This document shows positions 1-10,794 of a stretch of 64,000 bases of DNA, piece after piece. The DNA lies in the NCBI GenBank assembly GCA_018881555.1, contig JACAXG010000033.1:6778979-6842978 (forward strand), written 5' to 3'. The position numbers and the translations under genes are program-made. The notes under the pieces were generated by a model, which made no database searches, was not told the origin of the DNA, and saw only the letters and a list, made by a program, of their open reading frames with translations. This DNA comes from Amblyornis subalaris. Taxonomy: Eukaryota; Chordata; Aves; Passeriformes; Ptilonorhynchidae. Position 1 is the first letter of the stretch; every line of letters starts with the position of its first letter.

Positions 1-3000
1 AATACAACACCTGGGCTCCCTGGCCCCACTGGCTCCTTGGTTACTTGTGTGGCTGGCCTATCCTCTGCAGCATCTCCAGCTGCAGGTCAAGCCACCACCA
101 TAGATGAGCATACATTTCTTCATTCTTCATAATGAGAAATTGCTAATAGACCCAGTTAATGCCTAAAAAATAACTTTTCATAAGGTTCTTGTTTGCATTA
201 GTCCTTGAGGTAAAAAAAGGTTGGGCATGTACAATTTTGTACATTAAACTAGGAGCAGCATTCTCAAACGCATCTGTGAAACTAAAAGCTTTAATTTTCA
301 TATTGAAAATAATTTTGGCACTGGAAAGCTAAACCTACGTGCTCTGAAGCACCCTGAAAGAGCCTTTCTCTTTTTTCTTGGCAAGTAGGAGAAGAGTCTT
401 CATTGGAATACAATTAGCTACTAAAAACAGTTCCTGTTTCCCCCAAGAATCACCAGTTTATGTGGTTCTACCATTACAGTACCTAAAGAGGGAAAAAGTT
501 GACTAGGAAATATGACAAAGCCCTTGAAATGAAGTTATGTAAAATACATAGACTGGTTTTGTGCCTCTGTAGCAAATAATAAAAAAAAATCTTGGTAACT
601 TTTAACATGGTAACTTTTTGAAATGCCTAATATTAAAAATATGCCATTATTTATTCATTGTTAGCTTCATCATCTGATGGGTAGATAAATTACCATTAGG
701 AATTCAAATTTCTGACAGAAGGCTACCAAAAATTGTGACATTTTCAAGCCCTAAATTCACATTTCTGGATGTATTTTCTCCATATGACATGGAGTTCTCT
801 ATATCACTGTATCTATAGAGCAAAATATATTCTCCACTTTTCTTGTCCATTCTTTGTGCCACTTCTTAACCTAGCTATGTTGGCTTTCCTGTTAAAATAC
901 CTTAAGACAAGAGCATATTCACTGTAGTGGTAAATTAAAACCTGTAGGTCAAAGCACTGTTTAATTTGGTCTGCCTTTTATGAGCAATACAAGTTTCACT
1001 GTTTTGAACCCTCAAATTTGTCTCTTTATTCAAGCTAGCCACTGCAGAATGTTCAGACTGAGAAGAAAGAGGGTGGCTTTTACAGCAGTTGATAAATAAG
1101 GCAGCCAGAAACATTTATTTTGATTTTAAAAAAACCCAAATATTAAAAAAGTAAAACAGTAGTTTTCAAAAAGGTTTCTCCAAGTGTCAGTAATGTCAAT
1201 ATGAATTGCAATCTCCACACTGGTTATTCCGTAGTTATGAATTTACTGCTATAACACTCTCACCCTTCCTGATCCTGTATGTCTATCAACCACTTACTCC
1301 ACCTTCTCATGATTTTAATTTATGTGCCTTACACATCAGAGACTCTGGAGAGCAATCTTAAGCCTCTTTTTAGGTGCCAAACTAAACCAGCTCCCTCCTG
1401 AGGCTCAGTGGACAGAGGAGAGACAGATGTTCTTCTTCAGGGTGATGTAGAAAAGGGGTCTAATTAAAATTGTTCCCTGCAAAGGAGCGTCTCTCTCTAC
1501 ACTGAAGGAAGGACTTCAGAGATGAGCTATCTTACTTTAATGAATTGCCTCTCTGTCTGTGTTAAGTTAGGTATCTAAAGTACAGCAGTGACTCCCCTTT
1601 CATTTTTACATTTTTGTTTACTAGAAGGAATGTGGTCTGTAATTCAGGATTTCAAGTTGTGTCCTTTAAGAAATTAAAAGAAATGTTTAAAAAAAAGTTA
1701 TGACAGTGAAACTGCACTATTGTTTTAGAGGAATTCCAGAAAGAAGCTGAACATCACTGCCCTTGCAAAGTGTTTTTTTCTTATTGTTTCATGAAGCCCT
1801 CATTTTCACTATATGAAATGATGCTCTGTGAATTCTGAGAGCATGCAGTCACCTCAGCAACAACACAGTGCACTTCCACTGACCCTGGGCCAGCCCCGCT
1901 TGTGGCTCCAAGCAAATTATACCCATAATGGTGGTACTTAGAGGCAGAGTCTGTCTGCCTGTGCCTAGCAAGACTCAGAATATGCTAGGTAATGGGCTGG
2001 AAGCCGTATTTGCTCTGGGAGAAGTGAGTGTCACACAGCCACAGCCAGCCATCGGGGGCTGGTCTCCAAAAACAGAAAGAGAACAAGATAAAAGAAAAGG
2101 GAAGAAAAATTAACTTTAACAGAATGTAAGAGTTAAATGTAAGACCCAGTGAAACTAATTAGGAGACTAAAGTACCCAGTGTAATTACATTTCCTTTCTC
2201 TGTCTTCCCCCCACAAGATAAAAGCATGCAAATAAAGTACTTCTTTTCCAGCAATCTAATGCAATGAAAATGCAATATATTGCCAAATATCAAGTAATGT
2301 ATTCTACTGGAAAATTAGAAAAGCAATACTGTTCATTTACTCTAAGATTGAGAATGATCTGAATGAGATCCCTTTTGCAGAAAATCTTTGTGTATTCACA
2401 GAGGAATGTATGCCACTCAGAAATGGAGACCAACATCTTTGAAACAATAACAAATATTCAGTCTTTAGAAGCTAAGGACTGACAAGAATAGAAATATGAG
2501 ATAGAAATGTGATAAAAAATAACATTATATGCTGACCTATATAGTAACCCATTCATTATTTTTGTTATTTAAAAAAGCAGTTTTCAGGCATTACCTAATT
2601 CTCCCAACCTCCACTGTTTATAAACAGACATGCTGAGGAAAAGGGAGTGTCCAGAATCATGGCCCATCTAAAGAGTGGAAATAGAATAAAATCTCAGGAG
2701 CTATTTGCTTTCAGCCTGCACTCAGTTCTCTGAATCTCTCACAAGGCATATGGAACTGAAGCCAAAGTTTAGAAAATTGCTGGTGATGTTGCAGACAAAA
2801 GGAGACATTTGCCTTCGGGTCAGACACATTAAATTGATTGTGGGATGACTCCAAGAAGACCATAAGAGCTTGAGTCATCCTACAACTTGAGTCACATGCC
2901 TTCTTCACAGGAATAACCCTGGAAGGCAGAGAGAAAAAAACCCACCCTATCTCTCCCTTCCTGGCAGATGGCATTGCAGCCACTTGGCAGAAGGCAGGAT

Positions 3001-3257
3001 ATTACGTTTTGTTGGAAAAGGATACGACCTGGCTCCAAAAATAATGACTGTCAATGTATGGTTCATTCACGTCTTCTTTACTAGTAAACAGTATGAAACT
3101 AAAGATAAAAACAGTCTCAAATACGCACTTCAACACTCATTTGCACCTTTTTCTTCAGGAAGAATTTTTTGTAGGACACAAAGACAGCCAGAAATCTGGC
3201 TGATTAATTTAAAATGATTTCTTGTCCTTTAAATATTATAAGCAATAGTATTGCATT
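1..3257. other. AT-rich 5' intergenic flank of NALF1, no gene seen
   Basis: This stretch is AT-rich single-copy-looking DNA. The only open frames are short and show no protein family, no splice context and no codon bias. It has a few short A or T runs and no structured RNA that I can recognise. It is best described as distal upstream flank of the NALF1 promoter. Distal enhancers cannot be excluded by eye. Confidence 0.6.
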
Positions 3258-3772
3258 TAAACCCCAGCCAGCAACTCAGCCCCACACAGCTCACTCCTCT
3301 CCAGTGGGATGATGGAGAGAATCTGGGGGGTAAAACTGAGAAAACTCATGGGTTGAGATAAAGACAGGTTAGTAGGTAAAGCAAAAGCCATAAGCAGGCA
3401 GTTGTTCAGCCATCCCCAGGACAGCCAGGCTGCATCATGTGTAACACTGACTTGGGAAGACAAATGCCATAACTCTGAACATTTCCGCTTTCCTTCTTCT
3501 CCCTGCTTTATATGCTGAGCACGACACCATAAGGTCTGGGATATCCCTGTGGTCAGCTGGGGCCAGCTGTCCTGGTTGTGACTCCTCCCAACTCCTTGTG
3601 AAGCCCCAGCCTCCTTGCTGGTGGAATGCAGTGGAAGGCCTTGATGCCTGCAAGCACTGTGCAGGAATAACAAAAACATCATTGTTATCACCACTGTCTC
3701 CAGCACAAATCCAAAACATAGCCCCTGTATTTTCTACTCTGAAGAAAATTAACCCTATCTCAGCCAAAACCA
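3258..3772 (-). mobile_element. ERVL-type endogenous retrovirus solo LTR (degenerate)
   Basis: Read on the minus strand, this block follows the layout of a long terminal repeat widespread in bird genomes and usually assigned to the ERVL (class III) group. It starts near 3772 with a CTGGTTTTGGCTGAGATAG-like 5' end. The promoter region has a TATA box, ATATAAAG, at 3506-3513. It finishes near 3258 with a GGCTGGGGTT-like end. I recognise it from remembered avian LTR sequence, not from a search. The usual polyadenylation signal near 3375 is mutated, the outermost terminal bases have diverged, and a segment upstream of the 3' end seems to be missing. No gag, pol or env sequence lies on either side, so it is a solo LTR left by recombination between two LTRs. 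I could not see a clear target-site duplication. The open frames of up to 149 codons inside it are by-products of LTR sequence, not genes. Confidence 0.75.
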
Positions 3773-6700
3773 GCTTAGAGAAGCAAAAATGTAAAGTTAA
3801 TCAGTGACCTTTCTTCCATAATCAGTGTAAAGAGACAGCAAAAGATGACTTGCCATAGAAGAGTGCCTGTCTTGGAAACCTATCTAAGGATGGAATAAGC
3901 TGTGTTCTGCAGGTAGCTGTATCTTCTTATTAATAACATGATGAAAGGATAAGCTTTGACTGGATGCTTAATCTACATAGCTAAAGTTAAATGAGATGAA
4001 AAATGCTGAATATTGTTTATATTTTTAGGAGATATATATATATATAAAAATATATTTTACAATGATAATTATTCAACCTATATTCAAGCTCTATATCAAA
4101 TCTATAGATAACTGTGTATGGTTTAGTAGTAGGGATATTTCTTCTGGTCAAAAGAAGAAACCCTCTTATGTGGGCATGTCTCCTGCATGTCCACACTGTC
4201 ATGCATTTAAAATTTACACTGCAGCCATGAGTACTTGAAACAGAAAGATATTACCAAACTTTCATATGGTCACTCTGGAAGGAGTTTTCTAGGATGGCAT
4301 ATTTCCAAGGAATGTGGAATAAAATGTGAGGTGAAAAGTAGGGAGAAGTCTACTCAATAATATGCATTATTTCTAAATTAGTTCTTTCTCCTTCCCACAT
4401 TCTTCATACCACAGACATGGATGAACACGGGGCTACAAATTCAAGTTAGTGTGAGCTCTGGAACAGCAACATCATGTCAGTACATCAGAAAAGAAAACCT
4501 ACCTAATGTAGGCATTGTAATTCAATCTGATAAAAAACATTCTACAGAAACATGCTTAAAGAGGAAACCAGACTATGAATGAAACAGTGAGGTTATCTCT
4601 AAAAGTACTTTTTTTTTTCTTTCTGTGAGAGTAAGAGAGAACAAAGGAAAACTATATGACTGATCAACCAAAACCTAAGACTTTTTACACAGTGCACAGA
4701 TACTTTTAGTTAAGAAAAAGATTATAAAAGAGTATTTTTAAGAAAAACCAAGTATTATCTCTTTCCTCTGAGATGAAATTTGACACAAGGAAGAGCCGGG
4801 ATATCTACAGGGTAACCAAGCAGAAAAGACAAAAAAGGTGTCTTTGATGTCCGTGAAAATATATTCACATAGTCAGGCTATTACACTTATTAGAAGACAG
4901 CAAATGTATACAATTAGTAAGAGAGGGAAACAAGGAAAAATATTTTAAAAGCTGTAATCTACCTTTTGGTGGTGCTTTCAGTCCTTTTTCTTCCATCCTC
5001 ATATGGGGGAAGTCTTTATCCTTCTGTCTATTTCCTTTCTACAAGGTTGGTTTAAAAACCCATTGCAACCTTTCCCATGATCTCAGCATGCTTTGGATCA
5101 AACCTTACTCTAACAGGCATAGACTAATTTGTGCAAGATATTTATATTATCTCCTTCCTGCTGCAGTCATGTGCAATAGTTATATTTCACTTTTTTGATG
5201 GCTTCAGTTAATGAAGAATAGCCTCAGTTCATGTCAGCTCATGCCCAAATATACTTGCTGGATGTAATAATATGGCTGAGGTCTCATTATAAAGATGTCA
5301 CGATAAAGATGACCTACAATTTTTTGAGAGACATTATCAGACTCTCTCTGCTATCTGTTCATTGTTCCGCAGCTGAAAATGTCAACAAACAAAAATATGT
5401 TCTCATACTCTAACAACAAGTCTCACAGGATACCAAGCAAACATCCGCAAAATAGTTCAGTCAACTCAATGACATCAGTATCTTCGAAGTTTGTACTGCA
5501 CAGCCTTTTAAAATCCAGTTGGAAAAACTTTTATAACTTACTGGGTGATAGTTAATCCTCTAATTTGGCAAGAAAAGCTTAAAAAAATCAAGCCAAAGGG
5601 ACAAAATTGAAGGTAATGTGGAAAGTGGGAACAAAGAAGAATGCAAGAATCTTAAAATCTGAATTAGTGCTGTTCTAACAGGGATTAGGAGCTTCTGATA
5701 ACATTAACATAAATTTCCCATTGCTTTGGGGCAATCAGGCCCAGATGCCTGAAGCTTTCTCACAATAATTCAGCTTCCTGAAAAATACTGAATAGGAAAC
5801 TAAAACATTAGGAATGCGATGAGAAACAAAATTAATTCTTCAATGTTCTTAACTTCTTTGTATCTTACAACCATCATGGATATTATTATTATCGAATGGA
5901 TTCAGATAATTAAATCTCTGATTCCTTTCCCATGTAATGGGTAATATCATACCCAAATTTTTTTGTAAGAAGTTGAAATAAAACAATAACTAAACAGCTC
6001 TGAGGATGCTAAACCACATAAATAACATATCATTTTGCCTACAAAGAATGTATAGATATTCCTATCAGAACTGTTAAAGAAATTATTAAGAGAAAGTAGT
6101 AAAGGGCCTGATAATGTTTGCTTGGTATTAAAAGTGCTGGATGACCCCCCAGTGCAAAGGTTTAACTGAGTATTACTCTTAATAATTGTTGTAGCAATTT
6201 CTCCTATCAGTAGAACCAATCAACACGAAAATAAAATGAAATCTACTCTCTTAAAAATAGTCTGCTTTTTACAAAAAGAAACACTGCTTAGCAATTACAA
6301 AATAAGTTTTTTCTTATATAAAGAATAAACATTACAAAGACAAGATATGGCTCTCAAAGCTGTTAAAATCATTTGAAAGACCTATATACTGCTCTTTTGA
6401 TGTTACAATTTTATAATCAACAAAGTAAAGCAAGAGAGTTTTGCAGGAAATTACCGTTTGCATGATATTAGGCAAAAATTTAAGAACATTTACTTTGAAA
6501 CAGCAAAGCCTCTATTCTGACAAGGGTTTATTACCATTAACATGTTACATCAATAAATATTTCTGCTTGTTAAGCAAAAGCATTTTCACAAAGAAAACAT
6601 GTTATGTAGGTTAAACAATAGCTTCAAGTATCTTGAATTTGTGCATGTTCATTCGATTAGACTATGTCCTTAGTGCTTGATAAATCAGCTGTCTTACATA

Positions 6701-9700
6701 GTATGAGTCAAAGAATTAAAGAACATCAGCTCTGATTGTATTGATTAAAGCACAGTGTGACAGAGCTGACACTGAACTACATTACTTTAAGGAGATCCGT
6801 CTGTGAAACATCTGGTGACTCCACCAGCTAGGGAGACAGACTTCCATGAGTTCCTCGCACTTGCCAACCTTTGAAACATGAGTAATAAATATTCCCAATA
6901 AAAACACGTAATTTCAAAGCGAAAAAAAAATCATTTTGCACCACTAGAGTTATTTAGGAAGAATGATGAATATGGGGACATACTTCTGTAGTGATATTTT
7001 TGAGGAAAGTTTTTCGCATTTCTTCACATTCATATAATTCATTAAGCCATTTTAAATGAAATGCTGTTATTTAGATCAGATTTATGATAACAAAATTTTG
7101 AAGGAACTTTGAAAGAAAGCAGCTACAGTATGTACTTCAGATTCTCTCCCTCACCGCATGCAGCTTCTTGATTTTCAGATATTACTTTATAGCCTTATTT
7201 TTTCCCTTGAGCTCCAAGACCTAACACTAAGGGGCACCAGAGAACTGAACTGCATCTGTTCAGATCCATCAGGAACCAGCTACTGCAACTAAGTTGCAAG
7301 TTATTCACTGTGCTAGGTGGAGAGGGAATGGGGCCTTGGGGGAAACACAAGAAGCAAAACAACAATTCTGTGTGACATATTCTGCATTACAGAAAACTGT
7401 CACTGGAAAAACAAGGACATGCTCATTTTGAAAATACCAAATGTTTTATTATAGTTTATTTCTAGGCATTGAAAAAGAACTCTCACTCTATTTTTCCAGA
7501 CAAAAGTTAGAAAAAGTGTGAAAATATTACATGACATGAAAATGGATTTTTTTTGAGAAGTCAAGTATATCTAAACAATCCTAGCAGACTGACTTTGAGT
7601 ATGTTTGCTTTGATCTTAGACAAGTGTAAACAGAGGAGCACAGACTTAGGAATTCATTTTTATATTAAGTTTCGAAGGAGATCTGAATACCAGCATGGTT
7701 TCATTACCAATTCTTGAAGTTCCACTATGGAGATAAAGAACTTTTCTAATTTCTTTGTGGATTGCAAAATTGCCTATTATCCTCTCATTTTCCCAACAGG
7801 ACAAAAGGGAAACAACATTAAGGAAAAAAGTATATAAATTAAGCCTGTTTGCCGAGTGTGGACTCCAAAACCAACTTTCTTCACCTCAACTTTGTCTGTC
7901 AAACACAGAATAATTATGCAGTCACTGCCGCATATCTTAATAGAGCCCATTTTGAAAATCTCAGACCTGATGTCAGGAACCTGTTGCTTATCCTAGTTGG
8001 TTTTGGTTTTGCTTGGGTTTTGGGGGGGTTTTGTCCTGTATTTCTGCTTCAGTCCCTTTATTCTACCAAAAAATACATAATCAAGCTAGCAAAAGGTAAT
8101 TAAATAAATGACATTACATTTTAGAGAAGTAACATTGTTCTGAATGACTTTTAAAATCTTGGTCACAGTCTTGTCCTGAAACAGAAAGCATTACAAAAAT
8201 GCAGATTCAGTACAGGACCGAGTATGTCAAATCATTTCAATCAAAGCTCCAAGACCAAAATTGATAATGTACCATTAGCAGATGGTGTGGGCTGATTGAC
8301 TGAAAATTGCAAAGATGCATTGTGATTTGACTACTGTGAACCTTTCCTTAAAATATTAACACTTATTTCTGTGTCTTTAAATAGCTTATCAAAATAAAAA
8401 CCACAGATAACTTCTGCTCAGTGTAGTATTTGACTCACAGGTCTTGTAAGGCCAGATGAGACCATTACGATAATGTGCTTTGACCCTCAGATAAAACAGG
8501 GCATAGAATCTCACTCAGCAATTCATACCTCAGGTCTGCATCTTCTGTTTAAGGTATACCATCTCCTTTTGAAAGACATCCAGCGTTGATTTATTGCTCA
8601 AAGTGACAGAAATTCCAGCATATTCCTTGATAAGCACACGCTTCAGTTAATGACAGCGGCAGTCAGATAAGGTATAAGTTTTGTTCTCCTCTGATATGGT
8701 TTGTTTTCAGGTCTTTTCCCACTAAATATTTCGAAACTGAAGTCAAGAACCATCAGCAAGCTGTATCAGTTTATAGGCCATGTTTGTTAAGAAAAAAAGC
8801 TTTCTTTAATCAAAAAATGGGGCAAAGCCACCTTTTGAGATATATTGTACACCTTGTTCAAGGGCCATTATCAGTTCCTCAGGATAGAGAAAGCCTCTGG
8901 AACCAGGGAAAATACGGCTTCCTCCAGTCCGATAGAGAAATTAAAATACACATCTTGGTTATCCTATGGCCAAATAGCACACCTCATATCTCGAGGTGAA
9001 CAACTTGTAACTCCAGGTCTTCATCTGATAATATTCAACCTCTGGTTGGCACCTTCTCTTGTCTTGTGTGGGATCCAAGTTTTTTTGTTGCTGTTACATT
9101 AAGGTACAGCAGTGAGCAAGATGAAAGGAGTGAGAGACATTTAGGAGTGTCCAAACAGTATGTTTATTCAAGCAAGAGACCCTGGTAGTCGGGAACAGGT
9201 GTTTGGATCTCTTCTGTGGGTCCAAGTGGAGATCATCAGTGATTCATCACCCTAGGAGGAAAGCTAAGCCTGGCCTCTCTACCTTTCTCTCTATGCAGTG
9301 GCATCTAAACAGGGAAACACACAGACATGCAGTATTTATCCACCTCTTGGGCTGGACCAGGGTTTTTCAAAACTTCTCTTAGGGAAACAGCTTGGGGTTT
9401 ATGGTCATCTTGCTTTCCAACTCTCTGACTGCAAGACAGGCAGCTGTGTTCAGGTGTTTTACTATGTGGACAAAACTGGCCAGGATGCAGAGCCTGCGGT
9501 TTCATATGCTATTTGTGATTTGGTATGACAAGGACAGACACAGTGACAGACTTGTCCAGCCACCATCCTGCGTGGACATGGTGCTTCATGGCCACAAAGG
9601 GAAAGAGACCCTGAAGGACAGAGGGCTGGAGAGTGGTACTGAGCAGTCCCTTCAGTGAGATGAGTAGAAAGAGTTGCATGGAGGAAGCCCTTTGGAGGGG
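3773..9700. other. AT-rich upstream flank, no gene seen
   Basis: This is AT-rich intergenic DNA between the solo LTR and the CpG island. It contains an (AT)n stretch at 4032-4057 and a G/T-rich run around 7998-8033, but no recognisable exon, RNA gene or full-length transposon. The last kilobase (about 9000-9700) becomes more GC-balanced as it approaches the island. Short open frames at 8784-9704 on both strands overlap each other and resemble no family that I know. Confidence 0.55.
4032..4057. repeat. (AT)n-rich simple repeat
   Basis: An alternating AT stretch of about eight units is followed by a further A/T-only run. It is a simple microsatellite with no sign of function. Confidence 0.8.
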
Positions 9701-9772
9701 CCATGTGGTCCCCAGTGAATCTCCCACCTCCTCCTCCTCCTCAGGCAGGAGGAGGCAGAGTTGCTGCTGCTG

Positions 9773-9870
9773 CCAATGCGCCAGGATAGAGCGATCTCGG
9801 CGCGGGAGGAGATGACGCAAAAGGCAGAGCTCCCCCCAAAAAAGTGTTTCTCCAGGACGAAGATGGCGGC
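9773..9870 (+). promoter_or_regulatory. Candidate NALF1 core promoter (CCAAT box plus YY1-type element)
   Basis: CCAAT occurs at 9773-9777. About 85 bp downstream lies AAGATGGCGGC at 9860-9870, the well-known YY1 element that is often placed just downstream of the start site in CpG-island promoters. Between them is TGACGCAA at 9813-9820, which resembles a CRE/ATF site. No convincing TATA box is present. The spacing suggests a start site somewhere around 9830-9860, giving a leader of about 0.95 kb if it is unspliced. The motifs are seen directly; the start site is inferred and a second, more 3' start cannot be excluded. Confidence 0.45.
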
Positions 9871-9877
9871 AACTTAG
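9863..9877 (+). other. Minimal uORF (4 codons plus stop) embedded in YY1 element
   Basis: The ATG inside the AAGATGGCGGC element opens a four-codon frame (M-A-A-T) that ends at TAG. It is translated only if the start site lies upstream of 9863. Ribosomes ending such a tiny frame commonly resume scanning. It may be a coincidence of the YY1 motif, which contains ATG. Confidence 0.35.
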
Positions 9878-9891
9878 CCCAGGGGCCCAAG

Positions 9892-10022
9892 ATGCCTGTG
9901 CCCATCGGGGGCCCCCAGCCAGGCAGTTCCGCCCCGTGCGCCCGGGGACACCGCGCCCGGCGGCAGCAGCGGCGGCAGCCGCAGCCCATTGTCACCAGCA
10001 GCGGCGGCGGCCCCGGCAGCCT

Positions 10023-10053
<31 letters not shown>

Positions 10054-10107
10054 TTCAGCATCCTCGGCAGCACTCCGGGAGCCCTGCAGCAGCGTCTCTC
10101 CAGTTAG
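9892..10107 (+). other. uORF of 71 codons with a leucine-rich stretch
   Basis: An ATG with A at -3 opens 71 codons ending at 10107. The encoded peptide has a basic, glutamine-rich middle and a hydrophobic run near codons 44-60, produced by CTC/CTT triplet repeats. Nothing suggests a conserved protein. The hydrophobic run looks like a by-product of repeat composition. It matters mainly as a possible barrier to scanning. Confidence 0.3.
10021..10056 (+). repeat. (CTC/TTC)n triplet repeat in leader
   Basis: This is a run of CTC, TCC and CTT triplets, entirely pyrimidine on the + strand, inside the CpG island. A related short (CTC)n run occurs at about 9727-9742. Both are low-complexity simple repeats. 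Confidence 0.8.
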
Positions 10108-10260
10108 AGCGGAGCGGGGAGAGAAGAAAGAGGAGACTGAGGCAGCGGTGCGGGCATCTGTGCCGCGGCTCGGGGCTGAGGAAGAGGAGCAACGGCGGCA
10201 GGGAGGAAGAGGAGGCGAGGAGCCCTCCCGTAGCCGTCCGTCGGCAGCGGGGGACGCGGC

Positions 10261-10320
10261 ATGCGGTTGTCCGGGGGCAGTGGGCTTTTCTCAGGAGGGA
10301 GATGGGGAGCTGCGATCTGA
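10261..10320 (+). other. uORF of 19 codons
   Basis: An ATG with G at -3 opens 19 codons and stops at TGA (10318-10320). It overlaps the next uORF at 10302 in another frame. There is no sign of a conserved peptide. Confidence 0.3.
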
Positions 10321-10334
10321 CCATGCCTGGGTGA
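10302..10334 (+). other. uORF of 10 codons in strong initiation context
   Basis: The ATG at 10302 has G at -3 and G at +4, the best Kozak-type context of any upstream ATG here. A second in-frame ATG follows at 10323, and both end at TGA 10332-10334. Because the context is strong, this frame should capture a good share of scanning ribosomes. It lies about 450 nt before the main ATG, which leaves room for reinitiation. Confidence 0.35.
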
Positions 10335-10371
10335 GAGGGGGAAAGGACCAGTCGCGCAGCCCCGCCACCAC

Positions 10372-10440
10372 CAACTATCACCACTACCACCACCACCACC
10401 ACCACTACCACCATCTCCTCTCCCTCCTCCTCCTCTCTCT
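10372..10440 (+). repeat. (CAC)n triplet repeat followed by a pyrimidine tract
   Basis: CAC/CCA triplets run to about 10412 and are followed by a CTC/CT tract to 10440. In one frame the triplets read as a histidine run, but that frame has no other coding features. It is treated as a simple repeat in the leader. Confidence 0.8.
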
Positions 10441-10480
10441 GCGTTATAGCTCTTATCTTCTCCACGGCACTCCGCGTTGG

Positions 10481-10507
10481 ATGGACTGGGGCTGTTTCGT
10501 GTGGTGA
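10481..10507 (+). other. uORF of 8 codons
   Basis: This short frame starts with G at +4 but T at -3 and ends at TGA 10505-10507. It lies just before the homopurine tract. It is listed because it is part of the uORF series; function is unknown. Confidence 0.25.
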
Positions 10508-10546
10508 GACCAAGGCAGAGCCACCGGCGAAAACCAACAATATCTC

Positions 10547-10633
10547 AGAGGAAGAAAAAGAAGAAAAAAAGAAAGAAAGAAAGAAAGAAAGAAAGAGAGA
10601 AAGAAAGAAAGAAGGAAGAGGGAGAAAGAGAGA
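10547..10633 (+). repeat. 87-nt uninterrupted homopurine tract, (GAAA)n core
   Basis: Every base from 10547 to 10633 on the + strand is A or G. The core is GAAA tetranucleotides, flanked by AAG, GAGA and GGA variants. With one to three pyrimidine interruptions the purine bias continues to about 10690. The tract ends 157 bp before the NALF1 ATG, so it is probably in the leader. Long mirror-like purine/pyrimidine tracts can form triplex DNA and are length-variable. Confidence 0.85.
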
Positions 10634-10719
10634 CGGGGGAGAGTGGAAGAGGGAGAGAGCCAGAGAGCGAGCGAGAGAAGGGAAGGCAGGCAAGAAAATC
10701 CCCCCAATCTTTTAAGTCA

Positions 10720-10794
10720 ATGCATATTGTGGTGACACTGGCAAAGGAGCCCTCACGGTGGAGTCGGCCAGGGCTGTGCGTTCCCAAAATATGA
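10720..10794 (+). promoter_or_regulatory. Overlapping uORF whose stop overlaps NALF1 start (ATGA)
   Basis: The ATG at 10720 opens 24 codons, and its TGA at 10792-10794 overlaps the NALF1 ATG at 10791-10793 in the arrangement ATGA. The uORF start has T at -3 and C at +4, a weak context, so leaky scanning should let many ribosomes pass. The main ATG has A at -3. The geometry is that of a termination-reinitiation or start-site-masking uORF. Only the arrangement is seen in sequence; regulation is inferred. Confidence 0.45.

Larger units (their letters stand above)
9850..10790 (+). other. NALF1: Putative long 5' leader of NALF1 with multiple upstream AUGs
   Basis: If transcription begins near the YY1-type element, the leader is about 940 nt, GC-rich and unusually repetitive: CTC/TCC triplets, CAC triplets and a pure purine run. 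ATG codons occur at 9863, 9892, 10261, 10302, 10323, 10481 and 10720, none in frame with NALF1 without an intervening stop. Such a leader should strongly reduce scanning to the main start, as seen in many tightly dosed neuronal genes. The leader could be shorter if start sites lie further 3', or it could be spliced. I saw no compelling intron within it. Confidence 0.5.

Noticed and set aside
3257..3767. Two overlapping minus-strand frames of 149 and 110 codons
   Set aside because: Both lie wholly within the solo LTR and do not resemble any retroviral or host protein.
9100..9320. Possible second LTR fragment upstream of the island
   Set aside because: The text looks repeat-like in places, but I could not match it to an LTR I know, found no TG...CA ends and no target duplication. 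A repeat-library search would settle it.
10055..10693. 212-codon minus-strand frame across the leader
   Set aside because: It is made of Ser/Leu/Phe and Val runs, the complement of GAAA and CAC repeats. It is a shadow of low-complexity DNA.
10758..10790. Upstream in-frame extension of NALF1 from a GTG
   Set aside because: The extension adds 11 residues before the family's conserved MTRGAWMC start and uses a non-ATG codon. The ATG at 10791 matches the family N-terminus and has A at -3.
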